Notes under the pieces: generated by a model | What the model was told of the DNA's origin: nothing | Seen by the model: only the letters and a program-made list of their open reading frames with translations | Databases searched by the model: none | Position numbers and translations under genes: made by a program | Shown here: piece after piece, positions 9,525-17,319 of the stretch | How the letters are laid out: every line of letters starts with the position of its first letter | How positions within the stretch are numbered: position 1 is the stretch's first letter | From: Streptomyces actinomycinicus | GTDB lineage: Bacteria; Actinomycetota; Actinomycetes; Streptomycetales; Streptomycetaceae | Direction: 5' to 3' | Assembly (NCBI RefSeq): GCF_016741775.1 | Contig: NZ_JAERRK010000003.1 | Span: 540,765 to 604,764, forward strand | DNA: 64,000 nucleotides

Positions 9525-10649
9525 ATGGCCGACCTCCAGGACCACATCCCCCCGACGACCGAGGTCGGCGAGGACGACGGCCTGCGGGACGGCTCTCCCC
9601 CCGTACCGGCGCCGTTCGACCGGGGGTACGAACCCCCGGGCGAACTCCTGGAGCGGGCGCACACCCTCCTCGCCGCCCACCCGGTCGCCGACGGCTACAG
9701 CGGCCTGCCCTGGGCCCTGGGCAATCTGCCCTGGTACGACCTGGAGCTGGGCGAGGCCGCCGTCGACACGGACCTGCCCCGGATGCGCCAGGGCCACGTC
9801 GGCGCGCTGTTCTGGTCGCTGCACCTGCCCGACAAGGCGCAGGACGGGCGCACGACGGCGGCGACCCTGGAACAGCTCGACACGGCCCGTACGGTCATCG
9901 AGAACCACCAGGAGGGGCTGCGTCTGGTGCGCACCTCCGGACAGGTCGTCGACTCCCACAACTGCGGCCGGGTCGCCGTGGTGCTCGGCCCCGCGCACGC
10001 CGCCGCCCTCGACGACTCCCTCGGCATCCTGCGCATCCTGCACGCCCTCGGCCTGCGCGTCCTGACCCTCGCGGGCACCACCTGGGCCGGCCTGTCCGGC
10101 CTCAGCCGGTTCGGCGAGGAGGTGGTCCGCGAGATGAACCGGCTCGGTGTACTCGCCGACCTCTCCGGAGCCTCGCCGGCCACCGCGGAGCGGACCCTCG
10201 TCCTGTCCAGGACGCCGGTGCTCTGCACCCGCTCGGCCGCCCGGGACCTGCGGCCGCACCCGGCCAACCTGCCCGACGACCTGCTCGCCGCGCTGGGCGC
10301 GGCCAAGGGCCTGTGCATGGTCCCGCTGACCGCGGAGCAGACCGGCCCGACCGTCCCGGACGTCGCCGACCACCTCGACCACGTCCGGGACGTCGCCGGC
10401 CCCGAGTGCGTCGGCCTGTCCGGCACGTACGACTCCGGCGCCGTCCACCCCCGCGAACTCACCGACGCCTCCCGCTATCCCCACCTGATCGCCGAACTGC
10501 TCCGGCGCGGCTGGTCCGAGACCGAGCTGTCCCTGCTGACCTGGGGCAACGTGCAGCGCGTACTGCGCAGCGCGGACTTCATGGCCAGGGCCGCACAGCA
10601 GCGCCGGGAGGCCTCGACGGCACGCATCACCGACCTGGACGCGCCCTAG
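9525..10649 (+). CDS. catalytically dead M19 dipeptidase homologue
   Basis: 374 residues, clearly related along its length to the active dipeptidase at 7577: compare GLSRFGEEVVREMNRLGVLADLSG with the matching stretch there, and the C-terminal YPHLIAELLRRGWSETELSLLTWGN. Every zinc-ligand motif is changed: GHND to GYSG, LTHN to LAGT, LSHV to LSGA, FSHSS to CTRSA and GGDYDG to SGTYDS. A binuclear metal site cannot form. Codon use and frame remain normal, so it is a maintained pseudoenzyme rather than a decaying gene. GGAG precedes the ATG. A regulatory or binding role is possible but unproven. Confidence 0.85.
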   Translation: MADLQDHIPPTTEVGEDDGLRDGSPPVPAPFDRGYEPPGELLERAHTLLAAHPVADGYSGLPWALGNLPWYDLELGEAAVDTDLPRMRQGHVGALFWSLHLPDKAQDGRTTAATLEQLDTARTVIENHQEGLRLVRTSGQVVDSHNCGRVAVVLGPAHAAALDDSLGILRILHALGLRVLTLAGTTWAGLSGLSRFGEEVVREMNRLGVLADLSGASPATAERTLVLSRTPVLCTRSAARDLRPHPANLPDDLLAALGAAKGLCMVPLTAEQTGPTVPDVADHLDHVRDVAGPECVGLSGTYDSGAVHPRELTDASRYPHLIAELLRRGWSETELSLLTWGNVQRVLRSADFMARAAQQRREASTARITDLDAP

Positions 10650-10795
10650 CCCGACGCCCGGCCACCTGGCAGCCCGGCAGCCCGGCTGCGACGGCACGCT
10701 GGCCACCCGGCCACCCGGCAGCCCGGCTGCGACGGCACGCTGGCAGCCCGGCTTCCCGGCAGCCGGCCGCCTCGCGGGCCGTTCCCCTCCGTGCG

Positions 10796-11188
10796 TCACG
10801 GCTGCTCGATCCGGCACAGGCAGAACGGGTGCCCGGCCGGATCGGCGTACACCTGGAAGTCCTTCTTGTCGCGGTCCTCCAGATCCAGCGGGCGGGCGCC
10901 GAGCGCGAGCACCCGCTCGTGCGCCGCGTCGACCTCCGCCCAGGTCCGGCCCGCGTCGAAGTCCAGATGGAACTGCTGGCCGTTGCGGTCCGCGCGCGGC
11001 CACTCCGGCGGGGTGTGCCCCGCGGCCCGCTGGAACGCCAGCCGCGGCCCTCCCGGCACCTGCAGGACGACCCAGTCGTCGTCCTCGGCCTGCGGGCTGC
11101 CGCCGGCCACCGCCGCGTAGAAGGCGGCCAGCGCCCGCGGGTCGGGACAGTCGAGCACGACGGAACGGAAACGGGCGACGGACGCCAT
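10796..11188 (-). CDS. VOC-superfamily (glyoxalase-like) protein
   Basis: 130 residues with the beta-alpha-beta-beta-beta repeats of the vicinal-oxygen-chelate superfamily. The N-terminal half begins SVVLDCPDPRALAAFYAAVAG and the C-terminal half ends DFQVYADPAGHPFCLC, as in the many actinobacterial small VOC proteins. Such proteins include glyoxalases, dioxygenases and antibiotic-binding proteins; the substrate cannot be told from sequence. The start at 11188 gives the usual length. A remnant of a second copy lies immediately upstream. Confidence 0.85.
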   Translation of the reverse strand: MASVARFRSVVLDCPDPRALAAFYAAVAGGSPQAEDDDWVVLQVPGGPRLAFQRAAGHTPPEWPRADRNGQQFHLDFDAGRTWAEVDAAHERVLALGARPLDLEDRDKKDFQVYADPAGHPFCLCRIEQP

Positions 11189-11217
11189 GGTGTCCTCCTC
11201 GGAGCGGGTCGGCCGGC

Positions 11218-11312
11218 ACAGAGGCAGAACGGGTGCCCCGCCGGGGCGGCGTAGACACGGAGGAAGCGCGAGCATCCCGGCGCGTCCAGCGGCCGTGCGC
11301 CCGGCTCCAGGT
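11218..11312 (-). pseudogene. 3' fragment of a second VOC gene
   Basis: Read on the minus strand this stretch gives GARPLDAPGCSRFLRVYAAP and then AGHPFCLC, matching the C-terminus of the neighbouring VOC protein (GARPL, VYADPAGHPFCLC). Nothing resembling the N-terminal half remains upstream, so it is a truncated duplicate. Confidence 0.7.
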
Positions 11313-11390
11313 GTGCGGGGCCCGCGCCGGGATGCGCCGTTACCGGGCGAAGGGGACGTGACCCGGCCCGCCGTGGTGCACAATGCGGGA

Positions 11391-11433
11391 TGACGCCGGT
11401 TCGGCCGACTGAGCCTCGGCCGAACCGGCGTCA
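11391..11433. terminator. 18-bp perfect stem-loop
   Basis: Arms 11391-11408 and 11416-11433 pair perfectly (TGACGCCGGTTCGGCCGA) around a seven-base loop. It separates the VOC remnant from the sugar dehydrogenase, most likely as the terminator of the latter. Confidence 0.8.
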
Positions 11434-11440
11434 CCGTTCG

Positions 11441-11546
11441 CTTCCGCCCGCGTGCCTTCCGCCCGCGTGCCTTCCGCCCGCGTGCCTTCCGCCCACGCGT
11501 CTCCCGCCCGCGTGGTCTCCCGCCCGTATGCCTTCCGCCCGCGTTC
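11441..11546. repeat. 15-bp tandem repeat, seven copies
   Basis: Three identical copies of CTTCCGCCCGCGTGC (11441-11485) are followed by four diverged ones to 11546. The period is a multiple of three, but no credible gene covers it. It lies 45 bp past the dehydrogenase stop. Confidence 0.75.
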
Positions 11547-11590
11547 CTCCTGCGCGGGCGTCTGCTCCTCCGCAGCGGAGCGTGCTCCCC

Positions 11591-12934
11591 CTAGGCGGTG
11601 GGCCGGCCCATCGCCCGGTACGTCCAGCCCGCCCGCCGCCACACCTCCGGGTCGAGGGCGTTACGGCCGTCCAGCACCAGCCGGGCGGCCGCCACCTCGC
11701 CGAGCACCGCCGGGTCCAGCTCGCGGAACTCGCGCCACTCGGTGAGGTGCAGCACCGCGTCGGCGCCCCGCACGGCGTCCAGTGCCGAGTCGGCGTAGCC
11801 CAGGGTCGGGAAGACCCTGCGGGCGTTGTCCATGCCCTTCGGGTCGTACACGGTCACCTGGCCGCCCTGCAGGTGGATCTGGCCGGCCACGTTCAGTGCG
11901 GGCGAGTCACGGACGTCGTCCGAGTCGGGCTTGAAGGTGGCGCCCAGCACCGCTACCCGCTTGCCGAGGAAGGAGCCGCCGCCCAGCGCCTCCCGGGTCA
12001 TCTCGACCATCTGGCCGCGCCGGCGCATGTTGATGGAGTCGATCTCGCGCAGGAAGGTGAGCGCCTGGTCGGCGCCCAGCTCGCCGGCCCGGGCCATGAA
12101 CGCCCGGATGTCCTTGGGCAGGCAGCCGCCGCCGAAGCCGATTCCCGCGCGCAGGAACTTGCGGCCGATCCGGTCGTCGTACCCGATGGCCTCCGCGAGC
12201 TTCGCCACGTCACCGCCGGCGGCCTCGCACACCTCCGCCATCGCGTTGATGAAGGAGATCTTCGTGGCGAGGAAGGAGTTCGCGGCCGTCTTCACCAGCT
12301 CGGCGGTCGGGAAGTCGGTGACCACGAACGGCGTGCCGTCGCCGACCGGGGTCGCGTACACCTCGCGCAGCAGCTTCTCAGCACGCTCGCTGCGCACCCC
12401 GACCACGATCCGGTCCGGGCGCAGGGTGTCCTGGACGGCGAAGCCCTCCCGCAGGAACTCCGGGTTCCAGGCCAGCTCGGCGTCCCCGCCGGCCGGGGAG
12501 TGCTCGGCGAGGTACGCGGCCAGCCGGTCGGCCGAGCCCACCGGCACGGTCGACTTGCCCACGACAAGGGCCGGACCGCGCAGATGCGGGGCGAGCGAGG
12601 CGATCGCGGCATTGACGTACGACATGTCGCACGCGTACTCACCGTGCTTCTGCGGGGTGTTCACACACACGAAGTGCACATCGCCGAAGGCGCCGACCTC
12701 GGCGAAGTCCGTGGTGAACCGCAGCCGCCCCGAGGACCCCTCGATGCCGGCCACGTGCCTGCGCAGCAGCTCCTCCAGACCCGGCTCGTACATCGGGGTC
12801 TCGCCGCGCTCCAGCATGGCGATCTTCTCCGGCACCACGTCCAGGCCCAGCACCTCGAAGCCCAGCTCGGCCATGGCCGCGGCGTGTGTGGCGCCGAGGT
12901 AGCCGGTGCCGATCACGGTGATCTTCAGGCTCAT
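11591..12934 (-). CDS. UDP-glucose/GDP-mannose-type 6-dehydrogenase
   Basis: 447 residues. It oxidises a nucleotide sugar (most likely UDP-glucose) to the uronic acid with two NAD+. The N-terminal Rossmann motif is ITVIGTGYLGATHA; the catalytic Cys lies in GIGFGGGCLPKDI near residue 260; the C-terminal domain contains GATFKPDSDDVRDSPAL. Start chosen at 12934 (MSLKITVIG), which puts the Rossmann motif at the usual position. The product would feed uronic-acid-containing cell-surface polymers, in keeping with the other envelope genes here. Confidence 0.94.
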   Translation of the reverse strand: MSLKITVIGTGYLGATHAAAMAELGFEVLGLDVVPEKIAMLERGETPMYEPGLEELLRRHVAGIEGSSGRLRFTTDFAEVGAFGDVHFVCVNTPQKHGEYACDMSYVNAAIASLAPHLRGPALVVGKSTVPVGSADRLAAYLAEHSPAGGDAELAWNPEFLREGFAVQDTLRPDRIVVGVRSERAEKLLREVYATPVGDGTPFVVTDFPTAELVKTAANSFLATKISFINAMAEVCEAAGGDVAKLAEAIGYDDRIGRKFLRAGIGFGGGCLPKDIRAFMARAGELGADQALTFLREIDSINMRRRGQMVEMTREALGGGSFLGKRVAVLGATFKPDSDDVRDSPALNVAGQIHLQGGQVTVYDPKGMDNARRVFPTLGYADSALDAVRGADAVLHLTEWREFRELDPAVLGEVAAARLVLDGRNALDPEVWRRAGWTYRAMGRPTA

Positions 12935-13072
12935 GGGTGTGCTCCAGCTCGGGGTCCGTCGACGGTGCTCGGTCATGCGGAGCCCGAGCATAGTCGGGCC
13001 CTTCGCCGGGCAACTTTCCCGCTGTCGCGTACCTCACGTAGGCGTGCTCGGGCCGGGCCTCTAAAATTTGAG

Positions 13073-13086
13073 TTACTTAACGGTAA
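13073..13086. promoter_or_regulatory. AT-rich inverted motif upstream of the acyl-CoA dehydrogenase
   Basis: TTAC (13073-13076) and GTAA (13083-13086) form a short inverted repeat inside an unusually AT-rich stretch 40-55 bases before the start codon. It could be an operator, but this rests on base composition and symmetry only. Confidence 0.3.
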
Positions 13087-13126
13087 TTAGCGTCAGTATC
13101 ACTGCGTCTTTGGAGCGTGAGAGACC

Positions 13127-14284
13127 GTGGCCGGATCGGCTGACTTCGACCTGTACCGCCCGTCCGAGGAGCACGACATGCTCCGTGACGCCGTCCGCTC
13201 CCTGGTCGAGGCGAAGATCGCGCCGCACGCCGCGGCGGTGGACGAGGAGGCCCGCTTCCCGCAGGAGGCCCACGACGCCCTCGTCGCCAACGACCTGCAC
13301 GCCGTGCACGTCCCCGAGGAGTACGGCGGCGCCGGCGCCGACGCGCTCGCCACGGTCATCGTGATCGAGGAGGTGGCCCGCGCCTGCGTCTCCTCCTCCC
13401 TCATCCCGGCCGTGAACAAGCTCGGCTCGCTCCCGGTGATCCTCTCCGGCTCCGAGGAGCTGAAGAAGAAGTACCTGGGCCCGCTCGCCAAGGGCGAGGG
13501 GATGTTCTCGTACTGCCTCTCCGAGCCGGAGGCGGGCTCGGACGCGGGCGGCATGAAGACGAAGGCGGTCCGCGACGGCGACCACTGGGTCCTCAACGGC
13601 GTCAAGCGCTGGATCACCAACGCCGGCGTCTCCGAGTACTACACGGTCATGGCCGTCACGGACCCGGAGAAGCGCACCAAGGGCATCTCCGCCTTCGTCG
13701 TCGAGAAGTCGGACGAGGGTGTGTCCTTCGGCGCTCCGGAGAAGAAGCTCGGCATCAAGGGCTCCCCGACCCGCGAGGTCTACTTCGACAACGTCCGCAT
13801 CCCCGCCGACCGCATGATCGGCGCCGAGGGCACCGGCTTCATGACGGCCATGAAGACCCTGGACCACACCCGCATCACCATCGCCGCCCAGGCCCTCGGC
13901 GTCGCCCAGGGCGCCTTCGACTACGCCAAGGGCTACGTGCAGGAGCGCAAGCAGTTCGGCAAGCCGATCGCCGACTTCCAGGGCATCCAGTTCATGCTCG
14001 CCGACATGTCCATGAAGATCTCGGCGGCCCGCGCCCTCACCTACCAGGCCGCCGCCGCCTCCGAGCGCGGCGACGCCGACCTCACCTACCTGGGCGCCGC
14101 CGCCAAGTGCTTCGCCTCGGACATCGCGATGGAGGTCACCACCGACGCCGTCCAGCTCCTCGGCGGCTACGGCTACACCCGCGACTACCCGGTCGAGCGC
14201 ATGATGCGCGACGCCAAGATCACCCAGATTTATGAAGGCACGAACCAAGTTCAGCGGATCGTGATGGCAAGGAACCTTCCCTAG
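13127..14284 (+). CDS. acyl-CoA dehydrogenase, 3' end supplied by an integrated element
   Basis: 385 residues, FAD-dependent acyl-CoA dehydrogenase that introduces the alpha-beta double bond in fatty or branched acyl-CoA degradation. Visible family parts are CLSEPEAGSDAGG (FAD and substrate site), RITIAAQALGVAQGAFDYA, and the C-terminal IYEGTNQVQRIVMARNLP, which contains the catalytic Glu. The last 20 codons overlap the attachment site: the original end survives at about 27677-27739 and encodes the same residues. In the present copy they finish with AGG, CTT and TAG, codons unusual for this chromosome. The protein should be intact and active. Confidence 0.95.
   Translation: MAGSADFDLYRPSEEHDMLRDAVRSLVEAKIAPHAAAVDEEARFPQEAHDALVANDLHAVHVPEEYGGAGADALATVIVIEEVARACVSSSLIPAVNKLGSLPVILSGSEELKKKYLGPLAKGEGMFSYCLSEPEAGSDAGGMKTKAVRDGDHWVLNGVKRWITNAGVSEYYTVMAVTDPEKRTKGISAFVVEKSDEGVSFGAPEKKLGIKGSPTREVYFDNVRIPADRMIGAEGTGFMTAMKTLDHTRITIAAQALGVAQGAFDYAKGYVQERKQFGKPIADFQGIQFMLADMSMKISAARALTYQAAAASERGDADLTYLGAAAKCFASDIAMEVTTDAVQLLGGYGYTRDYPVERMMRDAKITQIYEGTNQVQRIVMARNLP
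14225..14268 (+). other. attL
   Basis: Left copy of the attachment repeat, inside the acyl-CoA dehydrogenase reading frame. It differs from attR only at 14236, 14245 and 14263, all third codon positions. The longest identical block is CAAGTTCAGCGGATCGT (14246-14262), the likely strand-exchange core. Confidence 0.9.
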
Positions 14285-14293
14285 CAGGGTTTT

Positions 14294-14312
14294 TGCAGGT
14301 CAGGAGCTGTTT
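14294..14312 (+). other. candidate integrase arm-type site, left inner
   Basis: TGCAGGTCAGGAGCTGTTT lies 32 bases inside the element from the core. It recurs nearly perfectly in inverted orientation at 14415-14433, and its first ten bases recur near attR at 27647. Repeated motifs flanking the core are what a lambda-type integrase would bind. Confidence 0.6.
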
Positions 14313-14414
14313 AGAGGGTCCGCAGGGACACCTTCGGCTTTCTGCCCGTTGCGGCCCGATCAGGGGCGTTCCTGGGCATCATACTGGGGGAATCCTGGGC
14401 GGAAGCCGGACTGC

Positions 14415-14433
14415 AAACAGCCACTGACCTGCA
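14415..14433 (-). other. inverted copy of the candidate arm-type site
   Basis: Read on the minus strand it is TGCAGGTCAGTGGCTGTTT, matching the 14294 site at 17 of 19 positions. The pair encloses about 100 bases beside the integrase gene. Confidence 0.6.
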
Positions 14434-14441
14434 CAAACAAC

Positions 14442-14470
14442 ACAGCCCCCGGCGCGACGCCGGGGGCTGT
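14442..14470. terminator. integrase terminator
   Basis: A 12-bp perfect stem (ACAGCCCCCGGC and its complement) with a five-base loop lies just beyond the integrase stop, between it and attL. Confidence 0.8.
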
Positions 14471-14483
14471 CGTCGTACGCGTA

Positions 14484-15659
14484 TCAGGCGACCTCTGATG
14501 CCTCCGTCGGGTCGTCGGCGCCGGGCGTCAACATCGTCGCGATGGCGGCCCGACCGCGCTGCTCGGCCCCTTCGAAGATGTAGTGGTAGTGCTCCCTCAG
14601 CACGTCCGTACTGCTGTGGCCCATCCAGTCGGCCACATCGTTCTCGGGGACTCCGGCGTACAGCAGCCGCGATCCGTAGTAGTGCCGGAGTGAGTGGGCC
14701 TTGCAGTACTTCACCTGTCCCTTGCCCAGAGCCTCCATCCAAATCTTCGGGTAGAAGTACGACGCGTAGAGGTAGCCGGTCCGCGTCACGTTGGGGAAGA
14801 GAAGCCGCTCCGGCCCCCATACGCCGTGGTTCTTGATGTGCCGCCGAAGCTCGAAGGCGACGTTCGGCGGGAGGGGGACGGAACGCCCTGGCTCGCCTTC
14901 GTCACGAGCCTTGATGTGCCGACGCTGGATGGCGCTGTTCTTGCCCGACTCGGTGTCTCCGTCCTCCGCAATCTGGAAGTCGACCCGAAGCGTCTCGGCC
15001 TTGAAGTCGATCTGATCGCGGGACACCGCCATGGCCTCACCCAGCCGCAGGCCGCACCCGGCCATGAGCCACAGCATCGCGCGGTATCGCGGAGGAGCGG
15101 CATCCAGCATCGCCAGAACTTCCCTCGTCGTGAGTCGCCTTGCGGTGCTCTTCTGCTCCCGGATCTCCTTGGCGCGACTGCCCGCGCCCTTGACCTTTTT
15201 GCACGGGTTCCGGCCGATGATCTCGTTGACGACAGCCCAGTCCATCATCCCGGAGAAGAACGAGAACCGCTGACGGCGTGTGCGGGCGGAGAGCTTCCGG
15301 TCCTGCTCCATCCACAAGAGCCACTGCTCAACGTCTGCGACCTTCAGGGACACGATGGAACGGGCCTTGAAGAACGGCTCAATGGTCGTGTTGAGGATGG
15401 ACCGGTACTGCTTCTTGGTGCTGTTCTCCAGCTTCCTTTGATTGGTCCACTGCTCCCACACGGCCGTCACGGGCTGCTTGCCCAAGCGGTCGTCCAGGTA
15501 GGTCCCGGCGTCGAGTTCCTGCTCCTTGCGCTTGCGCTGGTCGTCAGCCCGCTTCTTGGTCTCGAACGTCTTCTGTCGCTGCTTGCCGTCCGGGTCATAC
15601 CAGAACGTCGTCCACTTCTTCGGGTCGTCCTTTGACCGCGCGACCCATGCCCTTGCCAC
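14484..15659 (-). CDS. tyrosine recombinase / integrase
   Basis: 391 residues. The N-terminal part (1-60) contains an AP2-like arm-binding segment, the middle (about 65-165) is the core-binding SAM-like domain, and the catalytic domain follows. The active-site set is present: Arg205 in CGLRLGE, His322 and Arg325 in AHSLRHY, His348 in WMGHSS, and the nucleophile Tyr358 in REHYHYI. It would integrate the element into the acyl-CoA dehydrogenase gene and, with an Xis, excise it. The gene points toward the attachment site. The start at 15659 is followed directly by the family-typical MARAWV. Confidence 0.95.
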   Translation of the reverse strand: MARAWVARSKDDPKKWTTFWYDPDGKQRQKTFETKKRADDQRKRKEQELDAGTYLDDRLGKQPVTAVWEQWTNQRKLENSTKKQYRSILNTTIEPFFKARSIVSLKVADVEQWLLWMEQDRKLSARTRRQRFSFFSGMMDWAVVNEIIGRNPCKKVKGAGSRAKEIREQKSTARRLTTREVLAMLDAAPPRYRAMLWLMAGCGLRLGEAMAVSRDQIDFKAETLRVDFQIAEDGDTESGKNSAIQRRHIKARDEGEPGRSVPLPPNVAFELRRHIKNHGVWGPERLLFPNVTRTGYLYASYFYPKIWMEALGKGQVKYCKAHSLRHYYGSRLLYAGVPENDVADWMGHSSTDVLREHYHYIFEGAEQRGRAAIATMLTPGADDPTEASEVA

Positions 15660-15749
15660 TGAAGCGGCCCCCTCCTGCTGCTGTCGACGTACGGGCCCAC
15701 CCCGCCGTCGCGCCGGTCACTCCCCGGCGTTTCAAGTTTGCGCACTGAC

Positions 15750-15788
15750 CACCCAGGGTTGTCAACACGGGGTGGAACCCCCTGGGTG
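15750..15788. promoter_or_regulatory. operator-like inverted repeat between integrase and regulator
   Basis: CACCCAGGG (15750-15758) and CCCTGGGTG (15780-15788) are perfect inverted arms with a 21-base spacer. They lie in the only divergent promoter region of the element's left end, about 17 bases before the start of the wHTH regulator, and are good candidates for its own operator. Confidence 0.5.
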
Positions 15789-15804
15789 TGCTAAGTTGAG
15801 TGAT

Positions 15805-16356
15805 ATGGAAGCGGATGACAGTGGGTTCGAGATCACTCAGCAGCAAGGCGCCTGGGTGGTCCGCATGTGGTGGCCCGTGGGGCCGATCAACGGGGGACCA
15901 CAACGGATCACCATCGAGCCGGCCGAAGATGCCCCTGCTCGTGAGGTGGCGCGGGGCATCTCGACCACTGTCCTGCGCAGGCTCGATGTAGCCGCAGCCC
16001 TGGAGTTGGCCAAGCAGGCTCCCGAAGCCCAGCGGACGTTGGAGGAGGTGGCAGGGAAGCTAAATGGGATGGGAGAGGCGGCGGGGCTCGCCCTGGAGGG
16101 CGAGGGCGTCTCAGAGCGGTACTTGGCCTTGCTTGTTGCCACGTACACCGCCATGGCGGATTTTGGGGCTCCTGCGCCCATTCCGTGGCTGGCACGGCTC
16201 ATCGGCCGCCGACCTGAGACGGTGAAGGATCATCTGAAGCGGGCCAGAAGGGACGGATTCCTGACCACAATTGCCGGTAAGGCGGGTGGAGAGTTGACGG
16301 ACAAGGCCAAAGCAGTACTTGAGGAAATGGCTGAAGCAGGTAGCCAAGGCGGCTGA
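15805..16356 (+). CDS. winged-helix regulator of the element
   Basis: 183 residues. Start chosen at 15805 (MEADDSGFE), the only ATG after the divergent promoter region. The N-terminal half is unassigned. The C-terminal third (about 105-178) looks like a winged helix-turn-helix: a helical stretch SERYLALLVATYTAMADFG, then PWLARLIGRRPETVKDHLKR as the recognition element. Similar proteins occur near the integrase of Streptomyces mobile elements. Position opposite the integrase, with an inverted repeat between, suggests control of the lysogenic state, comparable to a phage repressor; this is inference. Confidence 0.7.
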   Translation: MEADDSGFEITQQQGAWVVRMWWPVGPINGGPQRITIEPAEDAPAREVARGISTTVLRRLDVAAALELAKQAPEAQRTLEEVAGKLNGMGEAAGLALEGEGVSERYLALLVATYTAMADFGAPAPIPWLARLIGRRPETVKDHLKRARRDGFLTTIAGKAGGELTDKAKAVLEEMAEAGSQGG

Positions 16357-16380
16357 ATTACCTAGCACTTCATACGCATG

Positions 16381-16404
16381 AGCCCCCGAGGGTCTTCGGG
16401 GGCT
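16381..16404 (+). terminator. hairpin followed by TTCTTGTTT
   Basis: AGCCCCCGA pairs with TCGGGGGCT around a six-base loop, followed by a T-rich run. It ends only 21 bases before the next start codon and leads directly into that gene's Shine-Dalgarno sequence. Confidence 0.8.
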
Positions 16405-16425
16405 TTCTTGTTTCTTGGAGGACGG

Positions 16426-16596
16426 ATGGCGCTAGCCAAGCTGATGACCGTTGACGAAGTAGCTGACTATCTGAACAAGCCCCGTTCCTGGGTGTACGGG
16501 AACTGGAAGGATGAACAGATCCCGTTCCGCAAGGTGGGCCAGTCCCTCCGCTGCCGTCCGGCCGACTTGGAAAAATGGCTGGACGATCAGAACTGA
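16426..16596 (+). CDS. excisionase / AlpA-like MerR-type DNA-binding protein
   Basis: 56 residues. The whole protein is a small winged helix of the helix-turn-helix 17 / Xis / AlpA type: LMTVDEVADYLNKPRSWVY, then a wing ending RCRPADLEKWLDDQ. Start at 16426, with GGAGG seven bases upstream. Such proteins bend DNA next to att sites to promote excision, or activate integrase expression; either would fit an element encoding an integrase. It is flanked on both sides by terminator-like hairpins. Confidence 0.85.
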   Translation: MALAKLMTVDEVADYLNKPRSWVYGNWKDEQIPFRKVGQSLRCRPADLEKWLDDQN

Positions 16597-16615
16597 AGAG
16601 CTGCAATATGCGAAC

Positions 16616-16637
16616 GCCCCCGAGGTAATTCGGGGGC
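16616..16637 (+). terminator. hairpin followed by CTTTTGTTT
   Basis: GCCCCCGA pairs with TCGGGGGC around GGTAAT, followed by a T-rich run. It ends 23 bases before the next start. Confidence 0.8.
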
Positions 16638-16660
16638 CTTTTGTTTGCTGAGAGGACTAC

Positions 16661-17290
16661 GTGACCAGAACAATCCCGCCAAATAACGAGTCGGGCAGAC
16701 GGAAACTGGAGAGTCAGGCGGACGCACTTCTGGAAGCGGCCGGAGATGAGAACTGGGGGGCGTGGCCGACACCCTGGCGCCAGCGGGAGGAAACAGAGCT
16801 TGAGCGAATAGCGGCGGCGCATATAGGGACGGTTCCTTTGCGGTGGGCTCCCGTGGTCGCGGCATTGCCCACCTTCGACCCAGAGCTGAAACGTCGAGAC
16901 CTGGAATTCCTCATGCAGGAACGCCCAGGCGCGGAGGAACCCGACCACTACGGCGAACTGCTCTCACTTCTCTCCCAAGCCGAGGAGGCCGGTGCACAAT
17001 ACGGTTCAGGCTTCACTGTGGAGCGCCGGAACGATCCCCCTGATTCCTGTCAATGGCCCGGATGCCGAGAGCCGCTGTACGCCTCTCAGGCGCCACGAAA
17101 GCGCGGGCGCCCACGTAGGTACTGCCAGGTTCACCAGAAGGCCGCCAAGGCCCGTACACGTCGTTTGCGGTATGCGGGAATCCAAGTGGGGAAAAACAGG
17201 AACCTTGTGTACGACTTTGACGGCTTGGAGGAGCAGGACCTATCCGGTTACCAGGAGCTGTGGGGCCGGATGAACACCACCCGAAGGTGA
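16661..17290 (+). CDS. hypothetical protein with a C-terminal Cys/His motif
   Basis: 209 residues, GTG start preceded by GAGAGG. The first 110 residues are helical and acidic. Around 127-160 there is a probable zinc-binding module: CQWPGCREPL, a basic stretch PRKRGRPRRYC, then CQVHQKAAKARTRR, which leaves a strongly basic surface suited to nucleic-acid contact. I do not recognise a named family. It lies in the early, regulatory part of the element and could be a DNA-binding accessory protein. Confidence 0.65.
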   Translation: MTRTIPPNNESGRRKLESQADALLEAAGDENWGAWPTPWRQREETELERIAAAHIGTVPLRWAPVVAALPTFDPELKRRDLEFLMQERPGAEEPDHYGELLSLLSQAEEAGAQYGSGFTVERRNDPPDSCQWPGCREPLYASQAPRKRGRPRRYCQVHQKAAKARTRRLRYAGIQVGKNRNLVYDFDGLEEQDLSGYQELWGRMNTTRR

Positions 17291-17295
17291 CAGCA

Positions 17296-17319
17296 GGGGG
17301 CCGCACCAGGGCGGCCCCC
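17296..17319 (+). terminator. hairpin after the Cys/His protein
   Basis: GGGGGCCGC and GCGGCCCCC form a perfect nine-base stem with a six-base loop, followed by GTTTGTGT. Confidence 0.8.

Noticed and set aside
11441..11546. 15-bp repeats as a CRISPR array
   Set aside because: The copies abut with no spacers and no cas genes are present. The same holds for the other tandem repeats.
13127..14284. Acyl-CoA dehydrogenase inactivated by the insertion
   Set aside because: The inserted copy of the 3' end encodes the same residues and an in-frame stop, so the protein is complete.
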